Below, in pieces: positions 16,544 through 16,858 of a stretch of 16,858 nt of DNA. The position numbers and the translations under genes were made by a program. The stretch is from an uncultured Ectothiorhodospiraceae bacterium (GTDB lineage: Bacteria; Pseudomonadota; Gammaproteobacteria; UBA9214). The stretch lies in NCBI GenBank assembly GCA_947258945.1, contig CAMYKJ010000008.1, positions 1 through 16,858 of the forward strand, given 5' to 3'. Under the pieces are notes generated by a model. That model had not been told where the DNA came from. It did not search any database and saw only the letters and a program-made list of their open reading frames with translations. The number at the start of each line of letters is the position of its first letter. Within the stretch, counting starts at the first letter, position 1.

Positions 16544-16858
16544 ATGAATCTCAACTTTCTGGAATTCGAGCAGCCTATTGCCGAGCTCGAGGCGAAAATC
16601 GACGAACTGCGCTATGTCAGCGATGATGCGGACGTCAACATCAGCGAGGAAATCGACAAGCTCAAGGCCAAGAGCCGCGAGTTGACCGAGTCGATCTTTT
16701 CCAACCTGTCGTCCTGGCAGATTTCCCAGCTGGCACGCCATCCGCAGCGCCCCTATTCGATGGACTACATCATTCGCCTGTTTGATGGCTTCGAGGAACT
16801 GCACGGTGACCGTCACTATGCCGATGATCATGCCATCATCGGCGGCATCGCGCGCCTG
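16544..16858 (+). CDS. accA: Acetyl-CoA carboxylase carboxyltransferase subunit alpha (partial)
   Basis: The frame from ATG 16544 is open to the window edge (105 codons) and begins [20 protein letters not shown], nearly the same as E. coli AccA. Further on, [40 protein letters not shown] match the same protein. AccA pairs with AccD to transfer the carboxyl group from biotin on AccB to acetyl-CoA, giving malonyl-CoA for fatty acid synthesis, which ends in the acyl chains used by FabZ, LpxA and LpxD. The gene sits after dnaE as in E. coli. The upstream GCGGA (16533-16537) is a weak ribosome-binding site. The remaining roughly two thirds of the protein lie to the right of the window. Confidence 0.95.
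   Translation, partial: MNLNFLEFEQPIAELEAKIDELRYVSDDADVNISEEIDKLKAKSRELTESIFSNLSSWQISQLARHPQRPYSMDYIIRLFDGFEELHGDRHYADDHAIIGGIARL

Noticed and set aside
1..16858. A new defence, mobile or CRISPR-type system
   Set aside because: I found no repeat-spacer array, transposase, integrase, toxin-antitoxin pair or phage gene. The content is conserved housekeeping genes plus one signalling gene.

Overview
The window is a conserved envelope-biogenesis chromosome segment from a gammaproteobacterium with fairly high GC. The evidence is gene order and protein similarity recalled from the Escherichia coli and Pseudomonas counterparts: frr (last codons only), uppS, cdsA, dxr, rseP, bamA, skp, lpxD, fabZ, lpxA, lpxB, rnhB, dnaE, accA (5' part only). 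This is the E. coli order, except that a leftward gene for a membrane diguanylate cyclase lies between rnhB and dnaE. The species cannot be named from this sequence.

Layout. Bases 1-28 are the end of frr. Bases 29-248 hold no gene but contain a palindromic REP/MITE-like element (42-177). From 249 to 4381, uppS, cdsA, dxr and rseP are packed with 4- to 8-base overlaps, and bamA follows 9 bases later. A 180-base spacer with two hairpins and a TATAAT box separates bamA from skp. Then come lpxD, fabZ, lpxA, lpxB and rnhB, largely overlapping. At 11535-12623 the strand switches for the GGDEF gene. A divergent regulatory region (12624-12882) with excellent matches to LexA and CRP-type sites separates it from dnaE. 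accA starts after a 142-base gap and runs off the window.

How the genes work together. UppS makes the undecaprenyl carrier precursor, Dxr makes MEP-pathway isoprenoid precursors that feed UppS, and CdsA makes CDP-diacylglycerol for phospholipids. RseP is the site-2 protease of the envelope-stress cascade. BamA inserts outer-membrane proteins and Skp chaperones them. LpxD, LpxA and LpxB build lipid A, and FabZ (with AccA) supplies fatty acyl chains. RnhB and DnaE serve DNA replication and repair.

Most notable points. lpxB has a good Shine-Dalgarno and start, but about 40 bases are missing near its 5' end. This removes the conserved GExSGD region and shifts the frame, so it is either a real lesion or an assembly error. 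The inserted diguanylate cyclase has a perfect CTGT-N8-ACAG SOS-box match 20 bases before its start and a perfect TGTGA-N6-TCACA site further upstream. LpxA carries a bulky Phe where the E. coli acyl-chain ruler is Gly, which suggests a shorter primary acyl chain. I saw no CRISPR array, rRNA or tRNA gene, insertion sequence or phage gene, and no clearly new multi-gene system.
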